Source: Isoetes taiwanensis
Lineage: Eukaryota > Streptophyta > Lycopodiopsida > Isoetales > Isoetaceae
NCBI GenBank assembly: GCA_021234155.1
Contig: JAJEKV010000004.1
Location: 13,918,716 to 13,982,715, forward strand
DNA length: 64,000 bases
Reading direction: 5' to 3'
The notes under the pieces were generated by a model, which saw nothing but the letters and a program-made list of their open reading frames with translations, was not told where the DNA came from and ran no database searches. The position numbers were made by a program, and so were the translations under genes. Shown here piece by piece: positions 44,077-55,794 of this stretch (its first letter is position 1; every line of letters begins with the position of its first letter).

Positions 44077-46174
44077 AGTGAGGCGCTAAATGATTCAAAT
44101 TATCAAGGAGTCTCAAACCTTTTAAATTACCAGTCTGTTGGTGATACAGAATTACCTTTGTAAGCATTTCAGCCACAATGATGAATAAATAAGGGGCTAA
44201 TGGACATCCTTGTCTGACCCCATTAATCAAAGAAAAAAATCTGCCAGGATATCCATTAATAATAATCACAGAAGATTGAAATCTCAAGTTGAGGCCTAAA
44301 ATCAAATCAATCAGTTTAGAAGGGAAACCAATTTTTTTGAGAGCAAGGTCAAGAAAGTCCCATCTAACAGTGTAAAAGGCTTTCGAGAAATCCAGCTTAA
44401 GAAGAACACAGTTTTGCTTTGACAGCCTAGCCCAATGCATGCCTTCCATGGCAGCAATATAATTGTCAAGAACGTATCTATTAGGCAGGAATGCTGACTA
44501 ATGCAAGCTAATATTCTTTTGCAAGTAGCTTTTGATCCTATTAGCCAAAATCTTTGCACAGAGCTTATAGGTAGTATTGGTCAATGATATTGGCCTCCAA
44601 TCATTGAAAGATTCTGGATTATCATTTTTAGGAATAAGGGTAAGAGCAGGAAGTAAATGATTGGTATGCCAAAAGCCATGAACCATGTGAGTAAGATCAC
44701 CTTTAATATCATCCCAAAATTTAATAAAAAGTTCAAGGGGAAGTCCATCAGGACCTGGGCTCTTTCCCTTGGACAAACTATTTAAGGTTTGCTTAATTGC
44801 ATCCTCAGAGGGTTTATTTAGGATCTGCTCATTCAGAGGGTCAATGAAATTGACTGGCAAAGAGTCCAGGAGATCTAAGAATTTCTTAGCTTCAGTATTG
44901 TTCCAATTTATGTTATAGTAATTAGAAAAGATGTCAGAATATTTTGAATGAAAATATTCAGAGATATCTTTAGAATCATTCAAAATAGTGCCATTATCAT
45001 TTTTAATGGTGGTAATCTGCTTTCTAAGCAGCCTATTCTTGGCAATTCTGGAAAAAAAAAATAGAATTGCTATTGTCCATGCACTTTGGAAAATGATCTT
45101 GCTCCTCACAGCAACATCCTTGGCCTCAAATTCTTCAATGGTTTTGATTGTGTGCTCCAGGTTACCCTCCAGTAGATGCAAATTAAGATTGAGGAGATCA
45201 TGTTGCAACTTGATTCTAACATCCTTTATCTCTAGGAGATATTTCTTTTTCTCACTCTTCCTCTGATCATAATACTCTTTAGACCAATGCCTGATCCAGG
45301 ATTTAGAGGCGTTGATATTAGAGTAGAAATCTTTCATTAAATTCATATTATGAACTCTGTGAAGATTAGCGTAGAAGGCTTTAAACTCAGCACAGAATTT
45401 GTCATTATTGAGAATAGAGCAATTCAACTTGAACGGGGTATTACGCTGTCTTTTAATGCTGAGAGCATGCTTTGCTTCAAGAAACTGAGGCTGATGGTAA
45501 GAGATAGAAGTGCTTTCATCACTTGAAACATAGCAATTATCCCAGAAGGGAAGGTCAGAGTTGTTAATGTAATCTATCTAAAGCACAATAAACTCTAGAG
45601 TTCCCGTCTTGCTTATTTGACCATGAATATTCAGCAGTTGAGGACGGAATGTGGGCAAACAAATGAGAGTCCATTAAATTGTCCCAGTTTGTCCTTTCAG
45701 TAGTAGACATGTTCAAGTTGTTGCTAGACTTCAGATCTCTGTAGGGAGTGTTGTTAAAGTCACCAGCTAGAATCCAAGTAATGGGATTTTGATCTCGAGG
45801 CCAATTGCTTATATGAGGCCAAAAAGTTTCCCTCTCTTTGGAGATGGTTGAAGCATACATTAATAACCCCAAAGGGAATATTCAAATGATTAAAAATCAC
45901 AGATTGCCATCTTTTGCAAGGGCTGTTATAAAAGTTAGAGTGATGGAGATTCTTCCAAATGATGCACAATCCTCCCGAGGTATTATTTGCCTCCATCCAA
46001 ATAGAAGAGTAACCTGGCCTAATCCAATCAGCAAGATTGGAGCATTCAAAGTTTGGGAGCCTCAATTCCTGCAGTAGAATGATATACTACATTATACTCT
46101 CTGATCTGAGAGATGACTCTTCTCCTTTTCAATGGCCCATTAATCCCTCTCAAATTCCAAGAGAGAATCTTCAT
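44077..46174 (-). mobile_element. L1-type LINE ORF2, 3'-truncated, degenerate
   Basis: ORF2 starts at 46174 with MKILSWNLRGINGPLKRRR, followed after frameshifts by LLQELRLPNFECSNLADW, WILAGDFNNTPYRD (endonuclease), a long open segment 45427-44498 with KGKSPGPDGLPLELFIKFWD and NDWRPISLTNTTYKLCAKIL, and then KLDFSKAFYTVRWDFLDLAL and INGVRQGCPLAPYLFIIVAE. The catalytic FADD block is missing because the copy is cut at 44077 by the gypsy fragment. At least four frameshifts are needed to read it through. Confidence 0.9.
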
Positions 46175-46804
46175 TGTTAATAAAAGAAAGGCAAAGGAAC
46201 ACAGAAAATAGCCGAGGTCAATTTTTGAGGCCTTCTTTGGCTTTGTTTCAAAATAGGTTGCACGATATCATGACATGCATGTAACTACTGTCGCTATTGA
46301 ACAACTCCTTCGAAGTTAAAATCATGGCCATGTTCTGTATCAAAAAGTTCTTTGGACGAATTTTTGCGGATTGTGGAAAGCGGCAAAGTTACTGACCTGA
46401 TGATCCTATACTCTAAATGTGCTACCTACGATGCGTACATGTATTCCACGAAATGTTCCTGTGTTTCAAGTATTTCTTCTAATAGGAGACAAAAATATGT
46501 TCTCAGAGGCACCCGTTGCTATAAATATTCCATGTGTATCAACAACTTCAAGGCCATCAACCCTACAACCAGTCTCTTCAATGATGCACAACAATTCATT
46601 TCCCAGGAGCATTCTAATGGAGGAACCATGATCACGACCCAACTCCAGCTGCCGATGATGGTGTCCTGCATTTTCTCGTTCAAGCAAGCTAAATAAACCG
46701 GGGATGCCTTTGCAAGCAAGTTTGATACTTTATGAATTTCTTATTGTACCTGCAAAAATTCGATAGTGCAGTCTATTACAACCTCTCGTTTCCAATCTGA
46801 AAAC
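46175..46804. other. Region with an unrecognised minus-strand frame
   Basis: The LINE's 5' flank runs into a frame (46687-46466, minus) reading SSIRMLLGNELLCIIEETGC and RVDGLEVVDTHGIFIATGAS. It has protein-like composition but no recognised family. Neighbouring frames are short. It could be a captured exon. Confidence 0.3.
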
Positions 46805-47100
46805 CTCTCACTGACAATGATTTGCATGTTGCGGCAGTGTTCCACAATGTTCCTCTAGTTATAGAGATAAGAATTTTGGAGCTAGCTTCTGGTCTCTGGC
46901 GCCATCTCATTTGAAACAAGGCATCAAAATTGCATTCACACAACTGTTATTTCGACTGTGTATATTTTTGTCCGAGTATATTTTTATCCTATCTCATCCA
47001 CACTGAAGTTGCCTGAGTAAAACCTGTACTCCTCGCTCAACCACATGAAATTGTTTAGGGTCTGGGTTCGGGATTATCTGCAAGACAGCCCTCTGTGAGG
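46805..47100. repeat. Inverted long-range repeat, right arm
   Basis: This is the reverse complement of 33293-33585. It ends at CTCTGTGAGGACCC. Immediately to the right lies unrelated AT-rich DNA and, farther on, the second gypsy element. Confidence 0.8.
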
Positions 47101-47669
47101 ACCCTTGGATCAAACAGACAAATCCTTAGTATGGAGTGTCACGCAAGATTTGCAAGAGATAAGAACAGAAAGAACAAAACACATAACACAAAAGCAAAGG
47201 AACTATATGCCAAGAGAAGAATTCTTTGAATATCAGAAAGAGTACATGAGGTCTTGCGAGACGCTGAGACACAAAACTGAAACAAGATGATACTAAGTCT
47301 TATCTAAAAACTTGAGATATAACTCTACTGATATATATAGTACAACGGCCTTGGGCCCAAAATAGATATATGGCAGCCTTTCTGATCTCGGTTACCAACT
47401 CCTAGATTATATGCTTGATTTGAGGAAATCTTTGTAATGCCGTCATTAGTGCCCGGAATCCTGCTAAGTTAAGGCTGCACTCCCGGGAGGTGGTAACTTG
47501 TCTTGCCTGGTCCTCTTTTTTGACGGAGGCATGGGTTTCGGCAGGGGCGTGGGTCTGCTACCTGACGCTTGACCTTGATCCTTGCCTTTGGCCTGTGTTG
47601 TGCTTAGAAATAGTCCAGTGCCTGGTGGCACAAGACTAAGAGAAATCTATCTGAGTTCAATCAAATCTG
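47101..47669. other. Spacer between inverted repeat and gypsy integrase
   Basis: Composition and position (downstream of the integrase on the minus strand) would allow an LTR or untranslated region of the gypsy element, but no TG...CA ends, polypurine tract or repeat of it elsewhere in the window could be shown. A plus-strand frame at 47105-47290 is not supported. Confidence 0.3.
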
Positions 47670-49115
47670 GGACTGATATACAAGTAGTCCGTAAGTTCTT
47701 TGATCGTATGATTGACAAAATGAACACTCCGGTCGCTCACGAGTTCCGTGGGGCAGCCGAAGCGTGTAATGACATGTGTGTAGAGCACTCGTGCCGTGCT
47801 GGCGGCGATGTTATCAGGTTACGCACAGGCTTCAACCCACTTCATTGTATAATGAGTGAGAAGAAGGATATATCGAGCATGTAAGTTTCGAGCAGGTGGA
47901 GCAATAGGCCCAACAAAATCCATACTCCATTTGCTGAAGGGTAACAGCATGCCGACTAGAATTAAGGGTAGAGTGTCACGGGCCGTGGGCCTTCCCACGC
48001 ACTGACAGATGTCACAATGGCGCGCATAAGCATGGGCGCCTTTGAACAGCATGGGCCAAAAAAAGCCAGCCAAAAGAATTTTCCGTGCCGTGTTATCGCC
48101 GCTAAAATGGCCTCCACCAAGTCCTTCATGTGCTTGGCGAACAATGTCTGGGACCTCATGAGGAAGGACACAACGATGCAAAATCATATTCTTGCCATGC
48201 TTGTAAAGATGTCCAACAACCATGATATAGTCACGGACTTCATGAAGGAACTGTTGACGGCGTGAGCGTAGCTTTTTTGGAGAGAGCATGGGATCTTCAG
48301 ATGGGAAGGCACCATAGAGAAGATATTGTTGGTAATCATGAAACCATTATGCCGTGGCCGTGACCAAAAAGAGTTGAGCATCTGGAATAGTATTAGAAAC
48401 TCCCGAGGACAGGTCATCAATGTGGATGCTTGAAAGATAATCAGGCACCACGTGAGACTTTCCTACCTTATAAATGATTTCAAAGGGAGCAAACTCTTGT
48501 AGAAGCAGCACCCAGTGAGCAATAGGCTCCGTGGGCGTGTTCTTATTGATCAGATAGAGCAGAGCTTGATGATCTACAAAAAACTTGATTTTACTACCCA
48601 GTAGATAGTGGCAGAACCATTGCAGACAAAAAATGAGTCCGAGCACTTCCCATTCTGTGGCAGGATAATTTTTCTCTACAGGGTTCAGTTTTCTGGTCGT
48701 ATAGGAATCGGTTTGTCAAGTTAAGAATCATACTCCTGGGAAAGAACAGCACCAATAGCAAAAACTGAAACATCCACATGAACGTGAAATGGTTTGTCCC
48801 ATTGAGGTGGAACAAGAAAGGGCTTGAGTAAGCAGAACCTTCAATTTTAGAAATGGCGCATCCACCTGGGGATTCCAAGCCCATGTGGATTCATCACTTG
48901 TGAGTTTATGAATGGGATCCGCAATGGCAGCTAGTCCAGGAATGAAGGTAGCATAATAATTGACCTTCCCAAGGAAGGAATGTGTCTCTCTAATGTTGGT
49001 AGGCGCCTGATCTTTGAGCACACAACTGACCTTGGCAGGGTCCGTGGTAATGCCTCCTTTTAATCGGCAAAGATGGCCAAGAAAAACACCAAATGACACT
49101 TTGTCGTTCTTTTTC
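47670..49115 (-). mobile_element. Ty3/gypsy retrotransposon, RT end to integrase
   Basis: Minus-strand order: end of reverse transcriptase with connection (49099-48728, HSFLGKVNYYATFIPGLAAI), RNase H remnants (48700-48347, KIKFFVDHQALLYLINKNTP), integrase zinc finger (HEGLGGGHFS ... HCDICQ, HHCC type) and integrase core (WSMDFVGPIAPPARNL, then in another frame RFGCPTELVSDRSVHF). The core's third acidic residue and C-terminus are missing. Two frame changes separate the blocks. It differs in sequence from the gypsy copy at 41500-43865 and could be a different family. Confidence 0.85.
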
Positions 49116-49138
49116 TTCTCTTTTAGATAGGGTAATGC

Positions 49139-49170
49139 GCATCTGCACTATACAACCATAGTGCAGATGC
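49139..49170. repeat. Perfect 13-bp inverted repeat (hairpin)
   Basis: GCATCTGCACTAT, loop ACAACC, ATAGTGCAGATGC. It lies at the 5' end of the gypsy RT fragment, between it and AT-rich DNA. It could be a small palindrome left by an element's joined ends or simply a strong secondary structure. Confidence 0.8.
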
Positions 49171-49504
49171 ACCGTACACCCAATTGTCACAAGAAAAGAC
49201 GTAGAACAAAATTTTAATAATTTTTGTTCACTTTTTGCAGAAAGATTTTTTTGTAATATATTTTATTGTCAAATAAATTTTGATGTTTTATAGGATTGAG
49301 AAAAACCGAGGACATTGTTCTACATTCAAAGCTTCACAATATATTTTTTGTAATATCAAGGTGCTACTTTATGATGCTACCTTACATGTTCGCAGAAATA
49401 TGATTTTACAAGGATATATGGGGTTTAAGTCCTATACTAGTTTTGTATGTCCATCCGATAGCTCTCGATGCTCGAAGGCATTCCTTGTGTAAATATGCAC
49501 CCCG
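49171..49504. other. AT-rich spacer with a diverged B-like unit
   Basis: About 49325-49460 (AAGCTTCACAATATATTTTT, then GATTTTACAAGGATATATGG) resembles the repeated unit inside repeat B (AGCTTCACCATATATGGTGG, TTTTACAAGGATGTGTTGGG), though much diverged. No gene is seen. Confidence 0.35.
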
Positions 49505-49510
49505 ACAAAA

Positions 49511-49756
49511 GGAAGGAAGGAAGGAAGGAAGGTACTTTTATCGTCCACGGAGACCAATCGGTCTATGGGACCCAATACAAAAACGCAGCTAGAAGCCTAT
49601 TACGCCCTCATTAAAAACCCTCACCGGCGCGGGTTTTTGAGGAAAAACCATGGCAGCAATCAGCCTGCTGACAAACTGTGCTAATCATATAAAATGCAGA
49701 AACATCCCAATATATACAGTCATGCACCACCCCCGTAGTAAAAAGGAGGGTTTATG
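49511..49756 (-). mobile_element. LINE 3' end with (GGAA)n tail and stem-loop
   Basis: A (GGAA)n run at 49511-49532 is followed by TACTTTTATCGTCCACGG, the stem-loop AGACC-AATC-GGTCT (49551-49564) and ATGGGAC. The pattern matches the 3' ends at 2518 and 49757. About 190 bases of body remain with no coding motif, so it is a severely 5'-truncated copy or a SINE that borrowed the tail. Confidence 0.5.
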
Positions 49757-51880
49757 GTGAATTTAATTGATATGATATGATATGATATGAATTTATCAAG
49801 CCAATTAGGCCCTCAGGCCTCTATGGCAAACCATTACAAAAGTTTGAGTAAAATCTAAGCGCACTAATCCAAGGCGCTATTTATATCAAAATTAAGCATT
49901 AAATTATACAGATCAATTATGTCTGCTCTCTCCTTCCAAATATCTCGGATGTATGTGCTTAAAGTATGTGGTGATACTGCAAAAAGATCTCTTAAAGTGT
50001 TTACCTCTATACCATATTTTTCCCTGATATGTTCATAGGAGGAACATTCCATAAATGTATGATGCTCTGATTCTGGCACCGGTTCAAAGCATCCAACACA
50101 ATACCTTTCGCAAAGCAAAGGCCCATACCACCTACCCGCCTCAATGTGCAAATGGTGAGAAGAAAGCCTCAATTGAGAGATATACATCCTGGTTCTTAAG
50201 GCTAATATGTGACATCAAATAATTTTGTTCTGTGTAATCCTGCAGAGAATTAATCTCAGCTAGGTAAAATTGTTTCTTTGTATTACCTGTATCCCCAATC
50301 TTCCATAGCTTGCTCAGTGCTCTTTCTGTCACAAAAGCTCTTATCTCTGAATATTTTTCCGAATCTGGCCAGGTATTCAAGCCAAGCCATTTTTCATTTC
50401 AAGGCATCAAAGATACCAGCCTTTATTTTTAGATTGTCAGCAATGCCATATAGGGGAGCCTATCCCCTGCTCCATTGCCAAAACTCTGCTTATATAAGTG
50501 ATCGTTCTAATCAAAGGTTCAACTTCTAGAGGTAATAGACCTGCCTCTAGCAAAGCGGCGGCGGAATATGGAGTCTGAGGCTTAACTCCAAGTTCAAGGA
50601 GCAAAAATCTTTTCTGGACCTGTTCTATTTTATTCCAACCTCTGAGGGAAAGCCCAGGGCCCCAAATTGGGCAACCATAAAGAACAACAGGCCTTACCAA
50701 TTCCAAAAAGGGGCCCGAATTTGCCAATGCTCAAAATTGTTTGAGTTGCATGTGTGAATCGCACCATAGAGAGCTTCATCCCTCCGTGATGCACGCTTTA
50801 AGAGCTTACCGTGAGCCATCCAGTATTATCGGTCATGTCAATTCCTAGATATTTATAAACATGTACCTTTTCAAGCCATCCCTCCAACCTCAAAGATTGT
50901 ATCATCTTTACCCCCAATTACCATTATTTTTTTTTTTTTAAATTGATTTGCATTTTTTCTCTCCACAAAAGCGCTTAGTACATTCAAGTGATGTCAGCCC
51001 ACTTCCAGCTTTTTGAGATTAGCACAATATCATCTGCAAAACAAAAGTAATTGGATTGAATACTTACCAAGTTTGGCTCTACACCCCAAGTCTAGCCATC
51101 CACCCTTCTAGCTCATCAATATAAAGACCAAAAGCGTCGGTGAACAAGGGCATCCTTGTTTTACACCTATTGTATTCTCTATTTGGTCCGACCATTGTAA
51201 GGAAAAGAGAGCTCAATCATAACACGCTTGTATAAACAAAGTACCGCATATTGGAGCTCTTATGGCACCTGTAGCTCATTTAATCTGGATACTAAATCTG
51301 TAAGGCCTAACCCGATCGAAAGCTTTTGTTAAATCAATGAAAGCAATAAATCTTTTATTACCTGGACCTTTTCGCCCTCCGCTACAACTCTCGCCACTAG
51401 ATGGTCCAACAGAGTAATCATGCCCGAAAACCGCTTGCCCATATGCTCGATTTCCACTTTCCTCCTCCCAAACTCAAGTAGTTTGCTTTCTACCATGGAT
51501 GCATAGAGTTTCGCAAAAACATTGCTAATCAATATTGTGCGTAATTGTGTACATCATCTTTATCACCGCTTTGTGAATAGGGATCACTTATTCAAACACC
51601 ATTTATCCGAAAACCTTTTGCAACACTTCATTACATAAATCCGCCAGGAGACTACAAAGAAAATCCCCTCCCCATTTCAATAGCTCCACAGATAAGCCAT
51701 CTGAATCACATGCTTTGCCATTCGACATGTGTTGCAATGCAGATTTGACATCATCAACAGAAAATAATGGCATCAACTCACCAGAGGAGACCATTAAGCC
51801 TTTATCTGAGTCGTGATCTTGGTATAGTTCTCTGATCAGGTCTAGGAGACTATCTTTGGAGATGTCACCATTTGTGGTAT
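49757..51880 (-). mobile_element. Non-LTR retrotransposon with (ATATC)n tail, non-L1 clade
   Basis: Minus-strand order: RT start (NGKACDSDGLSVELLKWGGD at 51700), LTKAFDRVRPYR (about 51310), GVKQGCPCSPTL (51170), CFADDIVLISKSWKWADIT (51030), then VVLYGCPIWGPGLSLRGWN (50690-50630) and a CCHC-like C-terminal cluster (CVGCFEPVPESEHHTFMECS at about 50090). A stem-loop (49807-49820) and a GATAT microsatellite (49769-49790) close the 3' end. Endonuclease and the 5' part are missing; stops are scattered. It is related to the element at 2518-3730. Confidence 0.8.
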
Positions 51881-54800
51881 GCTTCTTTGTATACTAGGTA
51901 TAAGGAATAATGGTTTGTGCATGTGTAAGATGAAGCCATGCATTAAAGCCCTATCAAACACTCACCTTATACACGATTACAAGTAATCTCCCACTTTGGT
52001 AAATCTATAGCTTAGTTAATGGAGTCTCTTTGGTATGAGCTTTTGATCTTTGAAATGTATTATAATTAAGAGAGGATGTTCATCTTTCATGCATGTAAAG
52101 CTACTGCTTTATAGTAGTTACATCTCTGGCCGAAAGAATAGTAGTTATGCATTTGTATTATGGTCCTGTTATCGGCCATTGAACCTATTCAGTTCCTAAG
52201 TCAAACCAACATGCGATATTGATGCCACATTTTGGAGGAATGGTAGGAGCTTGAGTACTAATCTCACAGGATTAGTCCAGACCTAGTATCGACATGGGTA
52301 TTTGGTAACACTAGCATCGCTACAATTGGAATAGCATGATCCTGACTCCTAGGTTCGTACTCAACTAAACCTTTTCTAGACAAGTGTCAATAAGTTCCTG
52401 GATTGTGGGGCAAAACTAACATGGGGGGTTTGAGCATATTTCATCATTTGCTATTGGTCAATCAAAAAATCTATATGCCATCGAATCTATTGCCATTGAA
52501 TTCAATATTGTAAATTAGAACAAACATCAATAAGAAGTGCATTAACAAGTAGGATTATTATATAGTAGTGACTTCATGTTATGCCACAATTTGTATACAA
52601 ACTTCTATGTAAGTTGAAGATTTGTAGCTTTTATATATTGTAGTTTCTTATAAGGCAATTAAAGCTCTTCCAGCTCTTATTGATTGTAAAATTCTGCCCA
52701 GAACATGCAGACCCCTGTAGAGGTTCCATTAATAGCAGCTCCTTTAGTAGATAGCACAAGGCTTCAACAATACATGCGACAGATAGCATGATTTATCCAA
52801 GGCTTCAACAACATGATCAAATTGGTGAGGATTACGAGACATGTTTTTAACTTTGTTCCGAAGTAGTATACAATGAGGCAAACCCCATTTCTGCTCTCAT
52901 CATGAATTTGGGTTTATTTTCATTGTTTATGGGCTAGAGAGCTGATATAATGCACATTAATGTGCTTATGATGGATTGATTTGGTTATCAGACTAAACCA
53001 AATATCCATGTTAGTCAAATTGTCTGCTTGAAAGCCATTACTGGCACCTCGATCTCTCATTCAATCAATTGGTACAAACAACTCTGATACGTGAAACTCT
53101 AGGACACATATTATTATGGAAACATATCCTTAAAGTTATCACTTTGCATTTTATTATGGAAGAATATCCGTAAAGTCAACACTTTGCAACGGGACAAATA
53201 ATGGAAAAGATTATACCGAACATCTAGACCGAGCCCCACAAGGTACATTTTGCACCTATGGGCTCAATCCGATACACTCGAAACTGGAAGACTCTGCTGG
53301 GCTCCCTTGCAGTGGCAAGCTACTAGCTAGGAGAGCAGCAGGAGCAGCATTCCCTAAAAGAGACCCAATCAATGCCTACTCGGAGACTCGGGATCGATCA
53401 TCTTGAGCGACTTGCTCATACAGTATAGCCTTTATGATCCTTGATTTTGCACGTATGTGAATCTTTCATGTTTTTTTCTCAATGTTAATGATTTAAAAAA
53501 AAGAGTTGAACTATGGATCATCTACCACCTTAATTTACCAGTCATGTTTTCAACAAAATTTGCACATTCTGGCTATTATTTACTTATTAGATTTACAAGG
53601 ACAAGATGACATTGGATTAGAAAGCAATGCACACTCTATTTATATGCTTAGAAAATATGTTGTTTTTTAGTACTGGAAGTATAGATTCTATAAAGACAAC
53701 TAAAACACATCTGTGAAAATTGTAGCAATGCTTATTAATTTATTTGATATAAAAAACCAGAAGGCAGAGTCTCAAGCAAATTAAACATAGAAAAATTCCA
53801 TATACAATATTTCTCTAAATATTATAAAGTTTATAATTAAACAATATCATATCTAAATGTACCTTATCATTAATTAGTAGACTCGTTTAATTTGCGCTTA
53901 CGTAAGCACCAACCTCTTGGCTATTGAAGTGGAAATTAACATGATTATGGTGTTCGTAATAGACAATCATAGGGTCTTATATTTTATGTTCCTTGATTCA
54001 AAGGTCAACTGCAGGTCCAACGCAGATCATTTAGTGTACACAATGCTTTTGAACCATCGATTTTAATTTTTTAACTTTATGTATTCTTACATTTCTACCC
54101 GTTGAATTAACGTGTTTGTGATTGCGGTAGACAGGCAATAGCATGTGAAATTGGACTTCCTTTGAAAAATAGTCTTGCCCCTCATTGACATTTCATCGCC
54201 AAGATAAATAATGGGATTCAACTGTGGAGCTTCTATCTCTTGTGTCAACTCAGGCCTCGGAGCTCTACACAATCTTTTTAGGGCACAATCCTTTTACTGC
54301 ATGGAAGAAGCAAGAAAGACAGCTTTTTATTTGAAACAATATATTTGGATAACAGTTTCCTAGGGACAATCGAAATTATGAGAGGTTTTAGCACATCAGA
54401 TTGATGTTAGGCTGTGGCAGTTCTACTTCACAACAAGACATTGATTCTTTGAAGAAGTTCAAGATGAATTCAACCCTTGCAGTTGGTTTGGGAATTAAGT
54501 TGTGCAATATCTTACCATGTCCATTTCTATATATTAACCAGGTATGTACATGATTACAATGTCAAACTAGTGCTTTGATTATTTAAGCTAACTTTGTTAA
54601 TTCAAGTGTCAGAAACATGTTACCTAAAAGAATGTCAATAACTTTGATCCTCAAAATTTTTTGGTTTATCAACTACATTGCCTTCGATCAATAAATGTTA
54701 ATAGAATTTGCTCCTAGCATTCACACAATGCCTACCTCTAGATTTTGTATTACCAAAGGAATGCAAAATTGTATTGCCTTTTTTTTTTTTAAGTCCTCAT

Positions 54801-55221
54801 ATTTCTATTACGTTCAACACCATTATTTACCATGCTAATCATATTTTCTTGTGGCACACTCCTTATGGCACACTCTGGATCATTGGATCCAGAGATATTC
54901 TTGTGAATAATTGAAATCAATGCACCACGAATTTACACATCAGACCCCGTAAAGACAGGCACTCTCTTGCGTATGTATGTATGTACGTTATACGGAGATA
55001 ATTGTGGAATATAATGCACATAATCATTGACAACTATAAGCATGAATTCAAATAGCAAAAATGAGTTAATCAATACATAACGAGACTATATACATGAGAA
55101 TACATTCGGCATTATATGAGATTACATTGAAAATTGCACAGAATGAGAATACATTTCGCAATGAAAATAGGTCAAGAGCATTGATGGACACAAAGAACAA
55201 GCAATAACAACAACCAATTTC
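51881..55221. other. AT-rich region without recognised genes
   Basis: Only short open frames below about 70 codons. No repeats shared with other parts of the window and no transposon domains were noticed. A slightly GC-richer patch at 53280-53400 (CTGCTGGGCTCCCTTGCAGT) may be an old exon but cannot be supported. (TATG)n-like run at about 54970-54990. Confidence 0.45.
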
Positions 55222-55476
55222 TCATAGCCAGACGTCACTGGAGACAAAACCCCTACATGCAAAGGAAACAGACTTCTTGAAGAAGCCATTCATCAAAGAA
55301 AGCTCTCCCCACAGAAGAAAGGCAACATATAAGAAAACATCATTGGAGACAAAGTCCCTACATGCAAACGGAAGAAACTTCTTCAAGAATCCTTTCACCA
55401 AAGAAAGCCCTTGATGAGGCCATATGTACAAAAAACAACATGATTGCAAAACCTGTCTGGTTCTTAAGGAGTGCAA
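55222..55476. repeat. Tandem repeat pair of about 100 bp, open on the minus strand
   Basis: TTGGAGACAAAGTCCCTACA and TGGAGACAAAACCCCTACAT head two diverged units, each followed by CTTCTTGAAGAA / CTTCTTCAAGAA and CCAAAGAAAGC / TCAAAGAAAGC. The minus strand is open across both (84 codons) and repeats LSLVKGFLKKFLPFACRDFV and LSLMNGFFKKSVSFACRGFV. This may be an in-frame protein repeat relic or a coincidence. Confidence 0.5.
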
Positions 55477-55499
55477 TCAAAGAGCATAGCTAAGGAGCA

Positions 55500-55720
55500 C
55501 CGAAAACCTCAGAGCCTACCTATAGTTCCAGTGCAAGCCGCTGTAGGGCCTTTTTTGGCCACATGCGCAACACCCGCCCGGCGTGCTCGCCATCTCCTCC
55601 AACATAACGGGACGACGAGCTCGCCACGTCAGGCTGCCCGCCATGCTCGGACGACGAGCTCGCCACGTCGCCGCCACTCACACGACGGAAAAGCCACGGA
55701 ATTCTAACATGCAACCGCTG
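55500..55720. other. Short GC-rich, CpG-rich island with a direct repeat
   Basis: ACGACGAGCTCGCCACGTC occurs at 55612-55630 and 55651-55669 (39 bp apart), each ending in a CACGTC G-box-like core. CpG density is far above that of the flanks. A short A run (55726-55742) follows. No gene with a recognisable product starts here. Confidence 0.5.
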
Positions 55721-55794
55721 TTTCTAAAAAAAAAAAAAAAAAGGGAATTCCCTCGACCCTTAGGCCAACCTTTATTGTTTGAACCGTACGCTAC

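Noticed and set aside
44988-45266. Plus-strand open frame with hydrophobic runs
   Set aside because: It is antisense to the intact LINE segment 45427-44498.
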